Shown piece by piece: positions 1-7,290 of a stretch of DNA of 64,000 nucleotides. Position numbers and translations under genes: made by a program. Source of the DNA: Oscillospiraceae bacterium (GTDB lineage: Bacteria; Bacillota; Clostridia; Oscillospirales; Oscillospiraceae); NCBI GenBank assembly GCA_015067435.1, contig SVMM01000011.1, forward strand, positions 1 through 64,000, given 5' to 3'. A model generated the notes under the pieces. The model had not been told where the DNA came from. It was given only the letters and a program-made list of their open reading frames with translations, and searched no databases. How positions within the stretch are numbered: position 1 is the first letter of the stretch; every line of letters starts with the position of its first letter.

Positions 1-60
1 AGCTGGGCGCTTGTCAGCCGGACGGGCGCGTTCTCCGGTAAAATTATTTCGTTGTTTAAC

Positions 61-108
61 GCAAGTACCACTTGACCATGACGCTCATACGTCGTATAGT
101 GGTCTTGC
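61..108. repeat. imperfect inverted repeat near the left edge
   Basis: The arms gcaagtaccact (61-72) and agtggtcttgc (98-108) are near-perfect reverse complements, and a short T run follows the right arm. It may be a terminator for a gene that ends before the window or part of an attachment site. Nothing in the first 120 bases could be recognised as a coding end. Confidence 0.35.
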
Positions 109-150
109 GTTTTTGACTGTTTATGCACACCTACAGCATAACGCAAAAGG

Positions 151-196
151 CGAGGTCAGGAAACCCTTTTTGGGCTCCTGACCTCGTCTTTTTTTC
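151..196 (+). terminator. rho-independent terminator
   Basis: The 10-bp stem cgaggtcagg / cctgacctcg (151-160 and 177-186) is followed by a T-rich run at 187-195. It faces rightward, so it would end a transcript entering from the left. Bases 1-282 contain no other supported feature. Confidence 0.75.
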
Positions 197-282
197 AGCG
201 CGCTATTTTGCAACGCGCCCTTTTATATTGACAAATAATCACGTAAAAGGCGTTTGTCGGGGCGCCGGTTTTCCCAAGGCGT

Positions 283-660
283 CTACCAGATGCCGTTCTG
301 CTGCTTTTGCACCAGCTTGTCGTCAATGTAGGTCAAGCGCATTTCGCCCATCTCGCCGCGGCCGAAGGCGAACTGGACACAAAGCATGATCTCGCGCTTC
401 CCGTCGGGCAGTATCGCCTCCTCGATATACTGGTCGCGGGTGCCGATGTATTCGCGCGCCAGCACGAGCGCCCGCTCCTTCGTCTCGCCGAGCTTGACGG
501 CGTTGTAGATCTGCTTCGCCGAATCGATCCGGTTGCGCGCCATATAGTAGAGGATATAGTGCCAGACGGCGATGCCGAGCAGGACGACGGCGGCGGTAAT
601 CAGGCAGACAAACAACCCGTGCATGACCTTATCCACGATCATCTCCCACAACTCAGCCAT
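283..660 (-). CDS. small single-pass membrane protein, function unknown
   Basis: A 125-residue protein. Residues about 14-38 form one strongly hydrophobic helix (LFVCLITAAVVLLGIAVW is its core). The rest is a soluble, charged C-terminal domain with alternating strands and helices. I do not recognise a family. It lies divergent to the ATP-grasp gene that starts at 839. Reading frames on the other strand over the same bases have no ribosome site and look like shadows. The function is unknown; a small membrane-anchored sensor or accessory protein is only a guess. Confidence 0.6.
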   Translation of the reverse strand: MAELWEMIVDKVMHGLFVCLITAAVVLLGIAVWHYILYYMARNRIDSAKQIYNAVKLGETKERALVLAREYIGTRDQYIEEAILPDGKREIMLCVQFAFGRGEMGEMRLTYIDDKLVQKQQNGIW

Positions 661-779
661 GAACGATCCTCCCCCGTTTCCACTGCTTCTTTCGTATCAT
701 TATAACGCGAAAAATCGTTCCCGTCAAAGGGTTCTTTTTTTCCGCCGTGTCTTTTGCGCCGGCGAAACGGTAAAATCGC

Positions 780-808
780 TTGATTTACGGCGGTTTTCCG
801 GGTATAGT
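780..808 (+). promoter_or_regulatory. sigma-A type promoter for the ATP-grasp gene
   Basis: TTGATT (780-785), a 17-base spacer and TATAGT (803-808), ending about 30 bases before the ATG at 839. The ribosome site ggagggg lies just before that start. Confidence 0.65.
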
Positions 809-838
809 ATAAATGTATTGATTTGCGGAGGGGCTGCC

Positions 839-2029
839 ATGAACTACGTTTTTATCTCGCCCAACTTCCCCGTCACCTGCGAGGCCTTCTGCGACCGTCT
901 GCGCCAAAACGGCGTGACCGTGCTGGGCGTCGGCGACGCGCCGTACGACGGTTTGAGCGGGCGGCTCAAGGGCGCGCTGACCGAATACTATCAGGTGCCC
1001 TCGCTCTCGGACTACGATCAGGTCTACCGCGCCGTGGCGTTCTTCGCGTTCAAGTACGGGCGGATCGACTGGCTGGAATCCCTGAACGAATACTGGCTGG
1101 GTCAGGACGCTCGCCTGCGCGCGGATTTCAACATCGCCGTCGGCACGCGCGCGGACGGCGTCGCCGACATGGTCGACAAGTCGCGCATGAAGCGCATCTT
1201 CCTAGAAGCGGGCGTCCCCACCGCGCGCCAGCACGTCGTCACGACGCGCGAGGAGGGGCGCGCGTTCGCCGCGGAGGCCGGATATCCGGTCGTCGTCAAG
1301 CCGAGCGTCGGCGTGGGCGCCGCGGGCGCGCGCAAGCTGAAGGCGGAAGCGGAGCTGGATGCGTTCTATGACGCCCTGCCGCAGGAGCCCTACGTCATGG
1401 AGCAGTTCCTCTCCGGCGACATCGCCACCTACGACGCCATTCTGGACTCGCGCTGCGAGCCGCTGTTCGAGTCGATGAACAACTACGCGAGCGTCATGGA
1501 CGCCGTTTTGAACGACGAGGACGTGAGTTTCTACACAAGCCCCGCGCCCGCGCCGAAGCTGTGCGAATACGGCAGGAGGCTCGCCAGGGCGTTCGGCGCG
1601 GACAGACGTTTTGTGCATTTCGAGTTCATCTGCCTCGACCGCGCGTGCAAGGGCGTCGGGAAGCGCGGCGACTACGCCGTCATGGAGGTCAACATGCGCC
1701 CCGCGGGCGGGCATGACCCGGACATGATGAACTTTGCGCAGTCCGCGGACGTTTTCCAGATCTACGCCGAGATGGTAACGCAGGATAAGCGCCTGTTCCC
1801 CGTCTCGGACGAGCGTTACTTCTGCGCCTACGCCGCCCGCAAGGACGGCCGCGCCTACCGCCATACCGACGCGGAGATCACGGAGCGCTTCGGCGCGGCG
1901 ATCGTGCTGCGCCGCGAGATGCCGGAGATCGACTGGCCGGCGATGGGGCGCTGGGCGTACATGGCGCGTTTCCGCGAGGAGGCGGACATGCGGGAATTCA
2001 CAGCCTTTGTGCTGCAAAAAAACGACTGA
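839..2029 (+). CDS. ATP-grasp domain protein (carbamoyl-phosphate-synthase-like)
   Basis: A 396-residue ATP-grasp enzyme. These enzymes use ATP to activate a carboxylate and join it to an amine or thiol. Visible hallmarks are DKSRMKRIFLEAGVPTA (start of the ATP-grasp fold), YPVVVKPSVGVGAAG (nucleotide-binding loop), the lid segment EPYVMEQFLSGD, and VMEVNMRPAGG (metal-binding Glu and Asn). The frame is open upstream to 572, but the ATG at 839 is chosen because ggagggg precedes it and a promoter sits at 780-808. It is followed after 15 bases by an esterase-like hydrolase, almost certainly in the same operon. The substrate cannot be deduced; a ligase/hydrolase couple acting on a peptide-like metabolite is an inference. 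Confidence 0.88.
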   Translation: MNYVFISPNFPVTCEAFCDRLRQNGVTVLGVGDAPYDGLSGRLKGALTEYYQVPSLSDYDQVYRAVAFFAFKYGRIDWLESLNEYWLGQDARLRADFNIAVGTRADGVADMVDKSRMKRIFLEAGVPTARQHVVTTREEGRAFAAEAGYPVVVKPSVGVGAAGARKLKAEAELDAFYDALPQEPYVMEQFLSGDIATYDAILDSRCEPLFESMNNYASVMDAVLNDEDVSFYTSPAPAPKLCEYGRRLARAFGADRRFVHFEFICLDRACKGVGKRGDYAVMEVNMRPAGGHDPDMMNFAQSADVFQIYAEMVTQDKRLFPVSDERYFCAYAARKDGRAYRHTDAEITERFGAAIVLRREMPEIDWPAMGRWAYMARFREEADMREFTAFVLQKND

Positions 2030-2044
2030 AAGGAGGCGGGCTGC

Positions 2045-2788
2045 GTGTTTCGGGAGGAGTTGACACACTACAGCCGCTCGCTGGAGCGGGAGATGCACGT
2101 CATGGTCTACGGCGAGGGGGGCATGCCGCTGCTGGCGTTCCCGACGCAGGACTCCATGTGCCACAATTACGAGGACTTCGGCATGGTCGACCAGATCTCG
2201 GACTTCCTGAGCAGCGGCAGCGTCCAGCTCTTCGTGGTGGACACCGTGGACACGGAGAGCTGGTCGGCGCGGGACGGCGACAAGGCGCAGCGCGCCGCGC
2301 GGCAGGAGCAGTATTACCACTATATCGTCGACGAGGTCGTGCCGCTGATCCACGATCGCAGCGACGAGACGCCCGCCGTGACCGGATTGAGCATGGGCGC
2401 GAACCATGCGCTCATCACGTTCCTGCGCCGTCCGGAGCTGTTCCGCGGCGTGGTCGCGCTCTCCGGCGTGTACGACACGGACAGCTTTTTCGGCGGCTGG
2501 ATGGACCCGACGCTCTACGACAACGCGCCGGAATGCTTTCTGCCGAATATGCCCGCCGATCACCCGTATATCCAGCTCTACAACCGCCGCAGGATCATTC
2601 TGTGCTGCGGGCAGGGCGCGTGGGAGGAGGACGGCGTGCGGACGCTGCGCAATCTGGAGCGCATCTTCTGCGATAAGGGCATCCGCGCGTGGTGCGACTT
2701 CTGGGGGCACGACGTGAACCACGACTGGCCTTGGTGGTTCAAGCAAATGCGCTATTTTCTGCCCTTCCTGTTTCTGGCGGACGCCTGA
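2045..2788 (+). CDS. esterase-like alpha/beta hydrolase
   Basis: A 247-residue putative esterase of the esterase D/antigen 85 type. The nucleophile elbow is GLSMGANHAL (Ser near residue 119). Later acidic and His residues (WGHDVNHDWPWW) are the likely rest of the catalytic triad. There is no signal peptide, so it should be cytoplasmic. Translation starts at GTG 2045, with aaaggagg just upstream. It directly follows the ATP-grasp gene and precedes a terminator, so the two form a bicistronic unit. The natural substrate is unknown. Confidence 0.85.
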   Translation: MFREELTHYSRSLEREMHVMVYGEGGMPLLAFPTQDSMCHNYEDFGMVDQISDFLSSGSVQLFVVDTVDTESWSARDGDKAQRAARQEQYYHYIVDEVVPLIHDRSDETPAVTGLSMGANHALITFLRRPELFRGVVALSGVYDTDSFFGGWMDPTLYDNAPECFLPNMPADHPYIQLYNRRRIILCCGQGAWEEDGVRTLRNLERIFCDKGIRAWCDFWGHDVNHDWPWWFKQMRYFLPFLFLADA

Positions 2789-2807
2789 CGCGCCGCGGCA
2801 GACAGTG

Positions 2808-2837
2808 AAAAGAGACGTCGAAGGACGTCTCTTTTTT
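2808..2837 (+). terminator. rho-independent terminator after the esterase gene
   Basis: Stem agagacgtc / gacgtctct (2811-2819 and 2824-2832) with a GAAG-type loop and a following T run. Confidence 0.9.
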
Positions 2838-2863
2838 GGGCTGAAAATTTTCTCCCAAAATCT

Positions 2864-2889
2864 TGTAACGAATGCGGCGCTGCCGCGTC
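2864..2889 (+). promoter_or_regulatory. ECF-type promoter of the sigma/anti-sigma operon
   Basis: TGTAAC (2864-2869), 16 bases, then CGTC (2886-2889). This has the shape of extracytoplasmic-function sigma promoters (an AAC -35 motif and a CGT -10 motif). No good sigma-A box was seen in the same gap, so the operon probably transcribes itself. Confidence 0.6.
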
Positions 2890-2925
2890 TAACCTGCGGA
2901 ATCCGACGAGAGGGGGTGATGATGT

Positions 2926-3420
2926 GTGGATAACGAGGCATGCAAAAAACTGTACGAGGCGTATTACATGCGTGTGTTCTCCTACGCCATGACGCTGGCG
3001 CGGGACCGGGAACAGGCGGAGGAGATCACGCAGGAGACCTTCTGCCGCGCGTTTGCGAAGCTCGGCAGCTTCCGCGGCGAGAGCGACGAGTTCACGTGGC
3101 TGTGTGCGATCGCGGGAAATCTGTTCCGCGACGAGAAGCGCCGCCGGAGCAAAACGGAGCCCTTCCCGGAGGAGCTCGCCGCGCAGGACGCGGGCGTGGA
3201 GCAGGCGGCGGCGGACCGGGACGCGTCGTTCCGCATCCATCTGGCGCTTCACGCGCTGGAGGAGCCGTACCGTGAGGTATTCGAGCTGCGCGTCTTCGGC
3301 GAGCTGTCCTTCCGTCAGATCGGGAGCATCTTCGCCAAAACGGAAAACTGGGCGCGCGTCACATATCATCGCGCCCGGCTCAAGCTGCAGGAAAGGATGG
3401 GAAAACAAGATGAAGACTGA
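2926..3420 (+). CDS. RNA polymerase ECF sigma factor
   Basis: A 164-residue group IV (ECF) sigma factor with only sigma regions 2 and 4. Region 2 (about 5-75) carries AEEITQETFCRAFAKL, the core-binding and -10 recognition part. Region 4 (about 105-160) carries the helix-turn-helix LSFRQIGSIFAKTENWARV that reads the -35 element. The start is GTG 2926 behind gagagggggtg. The stop overlaps the start of the anti-sigma gene by 11 bases, implying translational coupling. An ECF-type promoter at 2864-2889 suggests autoregulation. The inducing stress is unknown. Confidence 0.93.
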   Translation: MDNEACKKLYEAYYMRVFSYAMTLARDREQAEEITQETFCRAFAKLGSFRGESDEFTWLCAIAGNLFRDEKRRRSKTEPFPEELAAQDAGVEQAAADRDASFRIHLALHALEEPYREVFELRVFGELSFRQIGSIFAKTENWARVTYHRARLKLQERMGKQDED

Positions 3421-4150
3421 TTGTGAAGTGATCCGCGACCTGCTGCCGCTGTATACGGACGCGGCGTGCAGCGAGAAGAGCCGCGAGCTGGTGGACGAGC
3501 ATCTGGAGGAGTGTCCGGACTGCCGCGAGCTGCTGGTGAGGCTGCGGGAGACGGAGCTGGAGAGCGATCTGCGCAGCGAGCGGGACAGCGTTGTCCGGAA
3601 CGCGCTGCGCTGGTTCCGGCGCCGCACCGCCGCGGTCGGCTCCGCGGTGTCCGGGGTCTTTATGATCCCGATTCTGGTGCTGCTGATTATCAACCTGCGC
3701 ATCGGGCTGACGATGAGCTGGGTCTATGTGGTGCTTGCCGCGCTGCTGGTGCCGGCGGCGCTGATCGTGGTGCCGATCGTGATGCCGGAGGACAAGGCGT
3801 TCTGGACCTTCTGCGCCTTCTGCGCGAGCCTGATGATCCTGCTGGGCGTGGTCTGCATCTACAGCCACGGGAACTGGTTCTGGATCGCGTCCAGCGCCGT
3901 GCTGTTCGGGCTGAGCGTCGTCTTCCTGCCCTTTGTGATCTGTGCGCGCCCGCTGCAAGGGCTGCTCGGCGGCAGCAACCGCGCGCTGGTCGTGCTGGGC
4001 GTCGACGTCGCGCTGTTTATGAACATGCTGAGCATGATCGAGGCGCACAACCGCCTCACGGGCGGCGGCATCCTCTACACGCTCGGCGTGCTTGCCGGCG
4101 TCGCGCTGGTCATCGCCGAGATCCTGCGGAAAGGAAAGCGGGCACAGTGA
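3410..4150 (+). CDS. anti-sigma factor, zinc-finger (zf-HC2) membrane protein
   Basis: A 246-residue anti-sigma factor. The N-terminus holds the zinc-binding motif HLEECPDCREL (His-x3-Cys-x2-Cys) typical of ZAS-domain anti-sigma factors, which bind and silence the cognate ECF sigma factor. From about residue 80 to the end there are six or so hydrophobic segments (for example ILVLLIINLRIGLTM and VALFMNMLSMI), so the protein is anchored by many helices rather than one. This suggests signal input within the membrane. The ATG at 3410 lies inside the end of the sigma gene; the two are co-transcribed and coupled. Confidence 0.9.
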   Translation: MKTDCEVIRDLLPLYTDAACSEKSRELVDEHLEECPDCRELLVRLRETELESDLRSERDSVVRNALRWFRRRTAAVGSAVSGVFMIPILVLLIINLRIGLTMSWVYVVLAALLVPAALIVVPIVMPEDKAFWTFCAFCASLMILLGVVCIYSHGNWFWIASSAVLFGLSVVFLPFVICARPLQGLLGGSNRALVVLGVDVALFMNMLSMIEAHNRLTGGGILYTLGVLAGVALVIAEILRKGKRAQ

Positions 4151-4256
4151 GCGCACGGTCGGCGAAACCCCGCCCGCGTCCTCCGTACGGGAAACAACCG
4201 GATCACACGTGTCCGCGGGCGATCGCGCCGGCGTTCGCTGGCGTTCAGGTTGGCGC

Positions 4257-4285
4257 TTGACTTTGTTTCACTGTAGTGTTAAAAT
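4257..4285 (+). promoter_or_regulatory. sigma-A type promoter for thiW and its leader
   Basis: TTGACT (4257-4262), a 17-base spacer, TAAAAT (4280-4285). Transcription would start near 4292, leaving a leader of about 220 bases before the thiW ATG at 4514. Confidence 0.75.
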
Positions 4286-4291
4286 CCAATG

Positions 4292-4505
4292 CGTGTGATC
4301 GGCGCCCCGGCGTTTTTCCGGGAGCAGGTCCGGGGGGAGCGCCCCGGGTTTGGGCCGGTCCGACAGCGATGGGAAGCCGTGTTCCGGCGTGAGAGGAGGC
4401 CAGCAAGCCTCGACCGACCGTGCGGGCGTATGCCCCGCGGGGCCCTCGGGGGATCGCTGCGCGCGCCGCGTTCTCCTTTACGGGCCGATCAAGGTTAAAG
4501 GAGAT
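4292..4505 (+). ncRNA. long GC-rich 5' leader of thiW, unassigned structured RNA
   Basis: About 220 bases lie between the promoter and the thiW ribosome site aaaggag. Several hairpins can be drawn: ccgggg/ccccgg near 4330-4350, gaggc/gcctc around 4393-4415, and gcgggc-gtat-gcccc near 4420-4438. The conserved TPP core (CTGAGA with a later CCTGAT) is absent here, although a clear TPP element follows thiW. No cobalamin, FMN or SAM consensus could be fitted. I infer a regulatory leader but cannot name its class. Confidence 0.35.
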
Positions 4506-4513
4506 ATGCGTAC

Positions 4514-5029
4514 ATGAAAACCACATCCACCAAAAAACTGGCGCTCGCCGCGGTGCTGACCGCGGTCGCCGTCGTGGGGAGCCTGTTCTCCTTCCCGGTC
4601 TTCGGGAGCCGCTGCTCGCCGGTACAGCACATGGTCAACATCCTGTGTGCCGTGCTGCTGGGTCCGTGGTACGGCGTCGCCTCGGCATTTGTCGCGAGCC
4701 TGCTGCGCAATCTGCTTGGCATGGGCAGCCTGCTCGCCTTTCCGGGCAGCATGTGCGGCGCGCTGCTGTGCGGCATCGCTTACAAAAAGAGCGGGAACCT
4801 GCCGCTGACGCTGCTTGCCGAGGTCTTCGGCACGGGCGTGCTGGGCGGTCTGCTGTCCTACCCCATCGCGATCGCCTTCATGGGGAAAAATGCCGGCGAG
4901 CTGGCGTTCTACGCCTACGTCGTGCCGTTTCTCATCTCCACGGCGGGCGGCGCGGCGCTGGCGGGGCTGCTGCTGGCGGCGCTGCGGAGAACGGGCGCGC
5001 TGGAACGGGCGCAATCGTCGCTGGGCTGA
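4514..5029 (+). CDS. thiW: ThiW, substrate-binding (S) subunit of an ECF vitamin transporter
   Basis: A 171-residue integral membrane protein matching the ThiW family, the S component of energy-coupling-factor transporters thought to import the thiazole part of thiamine. Characteristic segments are GSRCSPVQHMVNILCAVLLG and FVASLLRNLLGMGSLLAFPG, followed by three more hydrophobic helices; about six helices in total. It is placed immediately before a TPP riboswitch and thiamine salvage genes, which supports the assignment. The energising EcfA/EcfT subunits are not in this window, so it would share a general module encoded elsewhere. The start at 4514 follows aaaggagatatgcgtac. Confidence 0.9.
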   Translation: MKTTSTKKLALAAVLTAVAVVGSLFSFPVFGSRCSPVQHMVNILCAVLLGPWYGVASAFVASLLRNLLGMGSLLAFPGSMCGALLCGIAYKKSGNLPLTLLAEVFGTGVLGGLLSYPIAIAFMGKNAGELAFYAYVVPFLISTAGGAALAGLLLAALRRTGALERAQSSLG

Positions 5030-5054
5030 GCGGTCAGCGGACAATCGAATCATT

Positions 5055-5140
5055 GCACGGGGGAGCTTGCATGGCAGGCTGAGAGGAAGCGGCGCTTCGA
5101 CCCTTCACCTGATCCGGGTAATGCCGGCGTAGGGAGAAGA
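5055..5140 (+). ncRNA. TPP (thiamine pyrophosphate) riboswitch
   Basis: The conserved THI-box core is present: ggcaggctgagagg near 5073-5086, cgacccttcacctgatcc near 5098-5115, and gggtaatgccggcgtaggga near 5116-5135. It binds thiamine pyrophosphate and represses the genes behind it when the cofactor is plentiful. A strong hairpin at 5155-5188 is the likely expression platform. It governs thiN-thiM-thiE-HAD and probably thiD-cytX. Confidence 0.95.
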
Positions 5141-5154
5141 ATGCGGTTTATTTC

Positions 5155-5188
5155 GGAGCCGCCCTGTGGATCACAGGGCGGCTCCTTT
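5155..5188 (+). terminator. riboswitch-controlled terminator hairpin
   Basis: The 14-bp stem ggagccgccctgtg / cacagggcggctcc is followed by a short T stretch. Its position between the TPP aptamer and thiN fits conditional termination. Confidence 0.75.
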
Positions 5189-5202
5189 GCACGGAGGGAA
5201 CG

Positions 5203-5838
5203 ATGGAGGGAACATGCCTGATCGTCTCCGGCGGGGATTTTTGCCCGCCGCCGGAGGAGCTGCGCGCCGCGGCGTTCGTCATCGCCTGTGACCGCGGCTA
5301 CGTGTACGCCGAACGTCTGGGGCTCGCGCCGGATCTGATCGTCGGCGATTTCGACTCCGCTCCGCCGCCGCGCACGGACGTCCCCGTGAAGCGGTTTCCG
5401 AGCCGCAAGGACGACACGGACACCATGCTTGCCGCGCGGGAGGCGGTCGCGCGCGGCTTCACGGACGTTGCGGTCTGCTGCGCTTTCGGCGGCAGGCTCG
5501 ACCACACGCTCGCCAATCTCCAGACCGCCGCATTTCTCGCCGCGCACGGCGCAAGGGCAAGGCTGTACGGCGCGGACACGGAGGCGCTGGTCTTCGCCGC
5601 GGGGGAAGCGCGCGTTCCCCGGCGCGAGGGCTGGTCGCTGTCGGTGTTCGCGCTCAGCGACGCCTGCGAGGGCGTGACGATCCGCGGCGCGAAATACAAG
5701 TGTGACAACGAAACGCTGACGAACGCCTTTCCGCTCGGCGTGAGCAACGTCTGGGCGTCGGACGAGGCGGAGATATCCGTCCGCAGCGGCATTTTATTGA
5801 CGCTTCTGTCCCGCTTGAAGGAGGGAGAACACATATGA
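5203..5838 (+). CDS. thiN: thiamine pyrophosphokinase
   Basis: A 211-residue cytoplasmic kinase that moves pyrophosphate from ATP to thiamine, giving thiamine diphosphate. The family motifs are all visible: DLIVGDFDS (residues about 45-53), KDDTDTMLAAREA (about 69-81, metal and ATP binding) and GGRLDHTLANLQTA (about 97-110). The C-terminal part forms the small thiamine-binding beta domain. It is the first gene behind the TPP riboswitch and overlaps thiM by four bases (ATGA), so the operon is translationally coupled. Together with thiM, thiE and thiD it completes salvage of both thiamine halves. Confidence 0.95.
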   Translation: MEGTCLIVSGGDFCPPPEELRAAAFVIACDRGYVYAERLGLAPDLIVGDFDSAPPPRTDVPVKRFPSRKDDTDTMLAAREAVARGFTDVAVCCAFGGRLDHTLANLQTAAFLAAHGARARLYGADTEALVFAAGEARVPRREGWSLSVFALSDACEGVTIRGAKYKCDNETLTNAFPLGVSNVWASDEAEISVRSGILLTLLSRLKEGEHI

Positions 5839-6662
5839 TCGACTTTGATGCCATTCTCGGTAATCTGCGCGGCAGGTCGCCGCTCGTTCACTGCATCACC
5901 AACTATGTCACGGTAAACGACTGCGCCAATATCCTGCTCGCCTGCGGCGCCTCGCCCGTCATGTCCGACGATCCGGACGAGGTGGAGGAGATCACGTCGA
6001 TTGCCGACGCTCTGACGGTCAACATCGGCACGCTGAACCGGCACACCGTCCCGTCCATGCTCCTCGCGGGCAAGCGCGCGGACGCGCTGGGGCGCCCCGT
6101 TGTGCTCGACCCCGTGGGCGCGGGCGCGTCAAAGCTCCGCACGGAGACGGCGAAGGAGCTGCTCGGCGCGGTGCGCTTTGCCGCGGTGCGCTGCAACGTG
6201 TCCGAGCTTCGGGCGCTCGCGCAGGGCGCGCACGGTACGCGGGGCGTGGACGCGGAAGCCGCGGACTCGCCCGGCGCGGCGGGACCGGACGGCGTGCACG
6301 CCCTCGCCGGAGCGTTCGCGGAGAAGGTCGGCGCGGTCGTCGCCGTCACCGGCGCGACGGACGTCGTGACGGACGGGACGCGCGCGTGCGTCATCCGCAA
6401 CGGGAACGCGCTGATGCGCCGCGTGACCGGCACGGGCTGTATGCTCTCCGCCATGACTGCCGCCTATCTCGCCGCCAATCCGGAATCTCCGTTCGAGGCG
6501 GCGTGCGCGGCGGTGATCGCCATGGGCGTGTGCGGCGAGCTCGCCTTCGCGCGCATGAGCGGTCCGGACGGCAGCGCCGCCTACCGCGGGTATCTCATCG
6601 ACGCGGTGTACAACCTGACCGCGAAGCAATTGGAGGAGGGCGCGCGATATGAAATGCGATAG
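5835..6662 (+). CDS. thiM: hydroxyethylthiazole kinase
   Basis: A 275-residue ribokinase-fold enzyme that phosphorylates hydroxyethylthiazole, the thiazole moiety of thiamine. Diagnostic segments are PLVHCITNYVTVNDCANILL at the N-terminus, PVVLDPVGAGAS in the middle, and RRVTGTGCMLSAMTAA with the catalytic GTGC anion hole near residue 195-205. It overlaps thiN upstream (4 bases) and thiE downstream (14 bases). A Gly/Ala/Asp-rich stretch around residues 125-150 looks like a slightly long loop for this family. It acts in the cytoplasm on thiazole supplied by uptake, perhaps through ThiW. Confidence 0.95.
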   Translation: MIDFDAILGNLRGRSPLVHCITNYVTVNDCANILLACGASPVMSDDPDEVEEITSIADALTVNIGTLNRHTVPSMLLAGKRADALGRPVVLDPVGAGASKLRTETAKELLGAVRFAAVRCNVSELRALAQGAHGTRGVDAEAADSPGAAGPDGVHALAGAFAEKVGAVVAVTGATDVVTDGTRACVIRNGNALMRRVTGTGCMLSAMTAAYLAANPESPFEAACAAVIAMGVCGELAFARMSGPDGSAAYRGYLIDAVYNLTAKQLEEGARYEMR

Positions 6663-7290
6663 GAAATGGATGGCGCTTTACGCCGTGACCGACCGGGCGT
6701 GGCTGAACGGCAGGACGCTTGCCGGACAGGTCGAGGCGGCGCTGCGCGGCGGCGCGACCTGCGTGCAGCTGCGTGAAAAGGAGCTGGACCGCGCGGCGTT
6801 TCTGCGCGAGGCGCGAGAGCTGAAGCCCGTCTGCGCGCGGTACGGCGTGCCGCTCATCATCAACGACGACGTGGCGCTCGCGATCGAGTGCGGCGCGGAC
6901 GGCGTGCACGTCGGGCAGGACGACACGGACGCGGCGGAGACGCGGCGGCGCATCGGGCCGGACATGCTGCTGGGCGTTTCGGCGCACACGGTGGAGGAGG
7001 CGCTGCGCGCGGAGCGCGACGGCGCGGACTACCTCGGCGTCGGCGCGGTGTTCCCCACCGGCACAAAGAAGGACGCCGGCGTATTGCCCTTTGAAACGCT
7101 CCGGGACATCTGCGCCGCGGTCTCGATCCCCGTGGTGGCGATCGGCGGCGTGAGCCTCGACAATCTGGGCGCGCTCGCCGGCAGCGGCATCGACGGTGTG
7201 GCGGTCGTCAGCGCGATCTTCGCAGCGCCGGACGCGGAAGCGGCGGCGAGAGCGCTGCGCGCGGCGGTGCGGAAGGAGCTGGGCGTATGA
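6649..7290 (+). CDS. thiE: thiamine-phosphate synthase
   Basis: A 213-residue TIM-barrel enzyme that joins HMP pyrophosphate to thiazole phosphate to form thiamine phosphate. Recognisable motifs are CVQLREKELDRAAF, PLIINDDVALAIECGADGVH, VGQDDTDAAETRR, LGVSAHTVEEA and YLGVGAVFPTGTKKDAG; VAIGGVSLDNL binds the phosphate. The start overlaps thiM and the stop overlaps the HAD phosphatase gene, keeping the operon tight. All catalytic segments appear intact. Confidence 0.96.
   Translation: MKCDRKWMALYAVTDRAWLNGRTLAGQVEAALRGGATCVQLREKELDRAAFLREARELKPVCARYGVPLIINDDVALAIECGADGVHVGQDDTDAAETRRRIGPDMLLGVSAHTVEEALRAERDGADYLGVGAVFPTGTKKDAGVLPFETLRDICAAVSIPVVAIGGVSLDNLGALAGSGIDGVAVVSAIFAAPDAEAAARALRAAVRKELGV

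Noticed and set aside
123-389. 88-codon plus-strand frame at the left edge
   Set aside because: It runs through a terminator hairpin and overlaps the better supported minus-strand membrane protein.
1202-2941. 579-codon minus-strand frame opposite the ATP-grasp and esterase genes
   Set aside because: GC-rich shadow: Arg/His/Ala/Val-rich, no ribosome site, and fully antisense to two clear enzymes.
4292-4505. cobalamin, FMN, SRP RNA or second TPP riboswitch in the thiW leader
   Set aside because: Compared with the conserved cores by eye; none of the essential boxes is present, so only an unassigned leader is reported.
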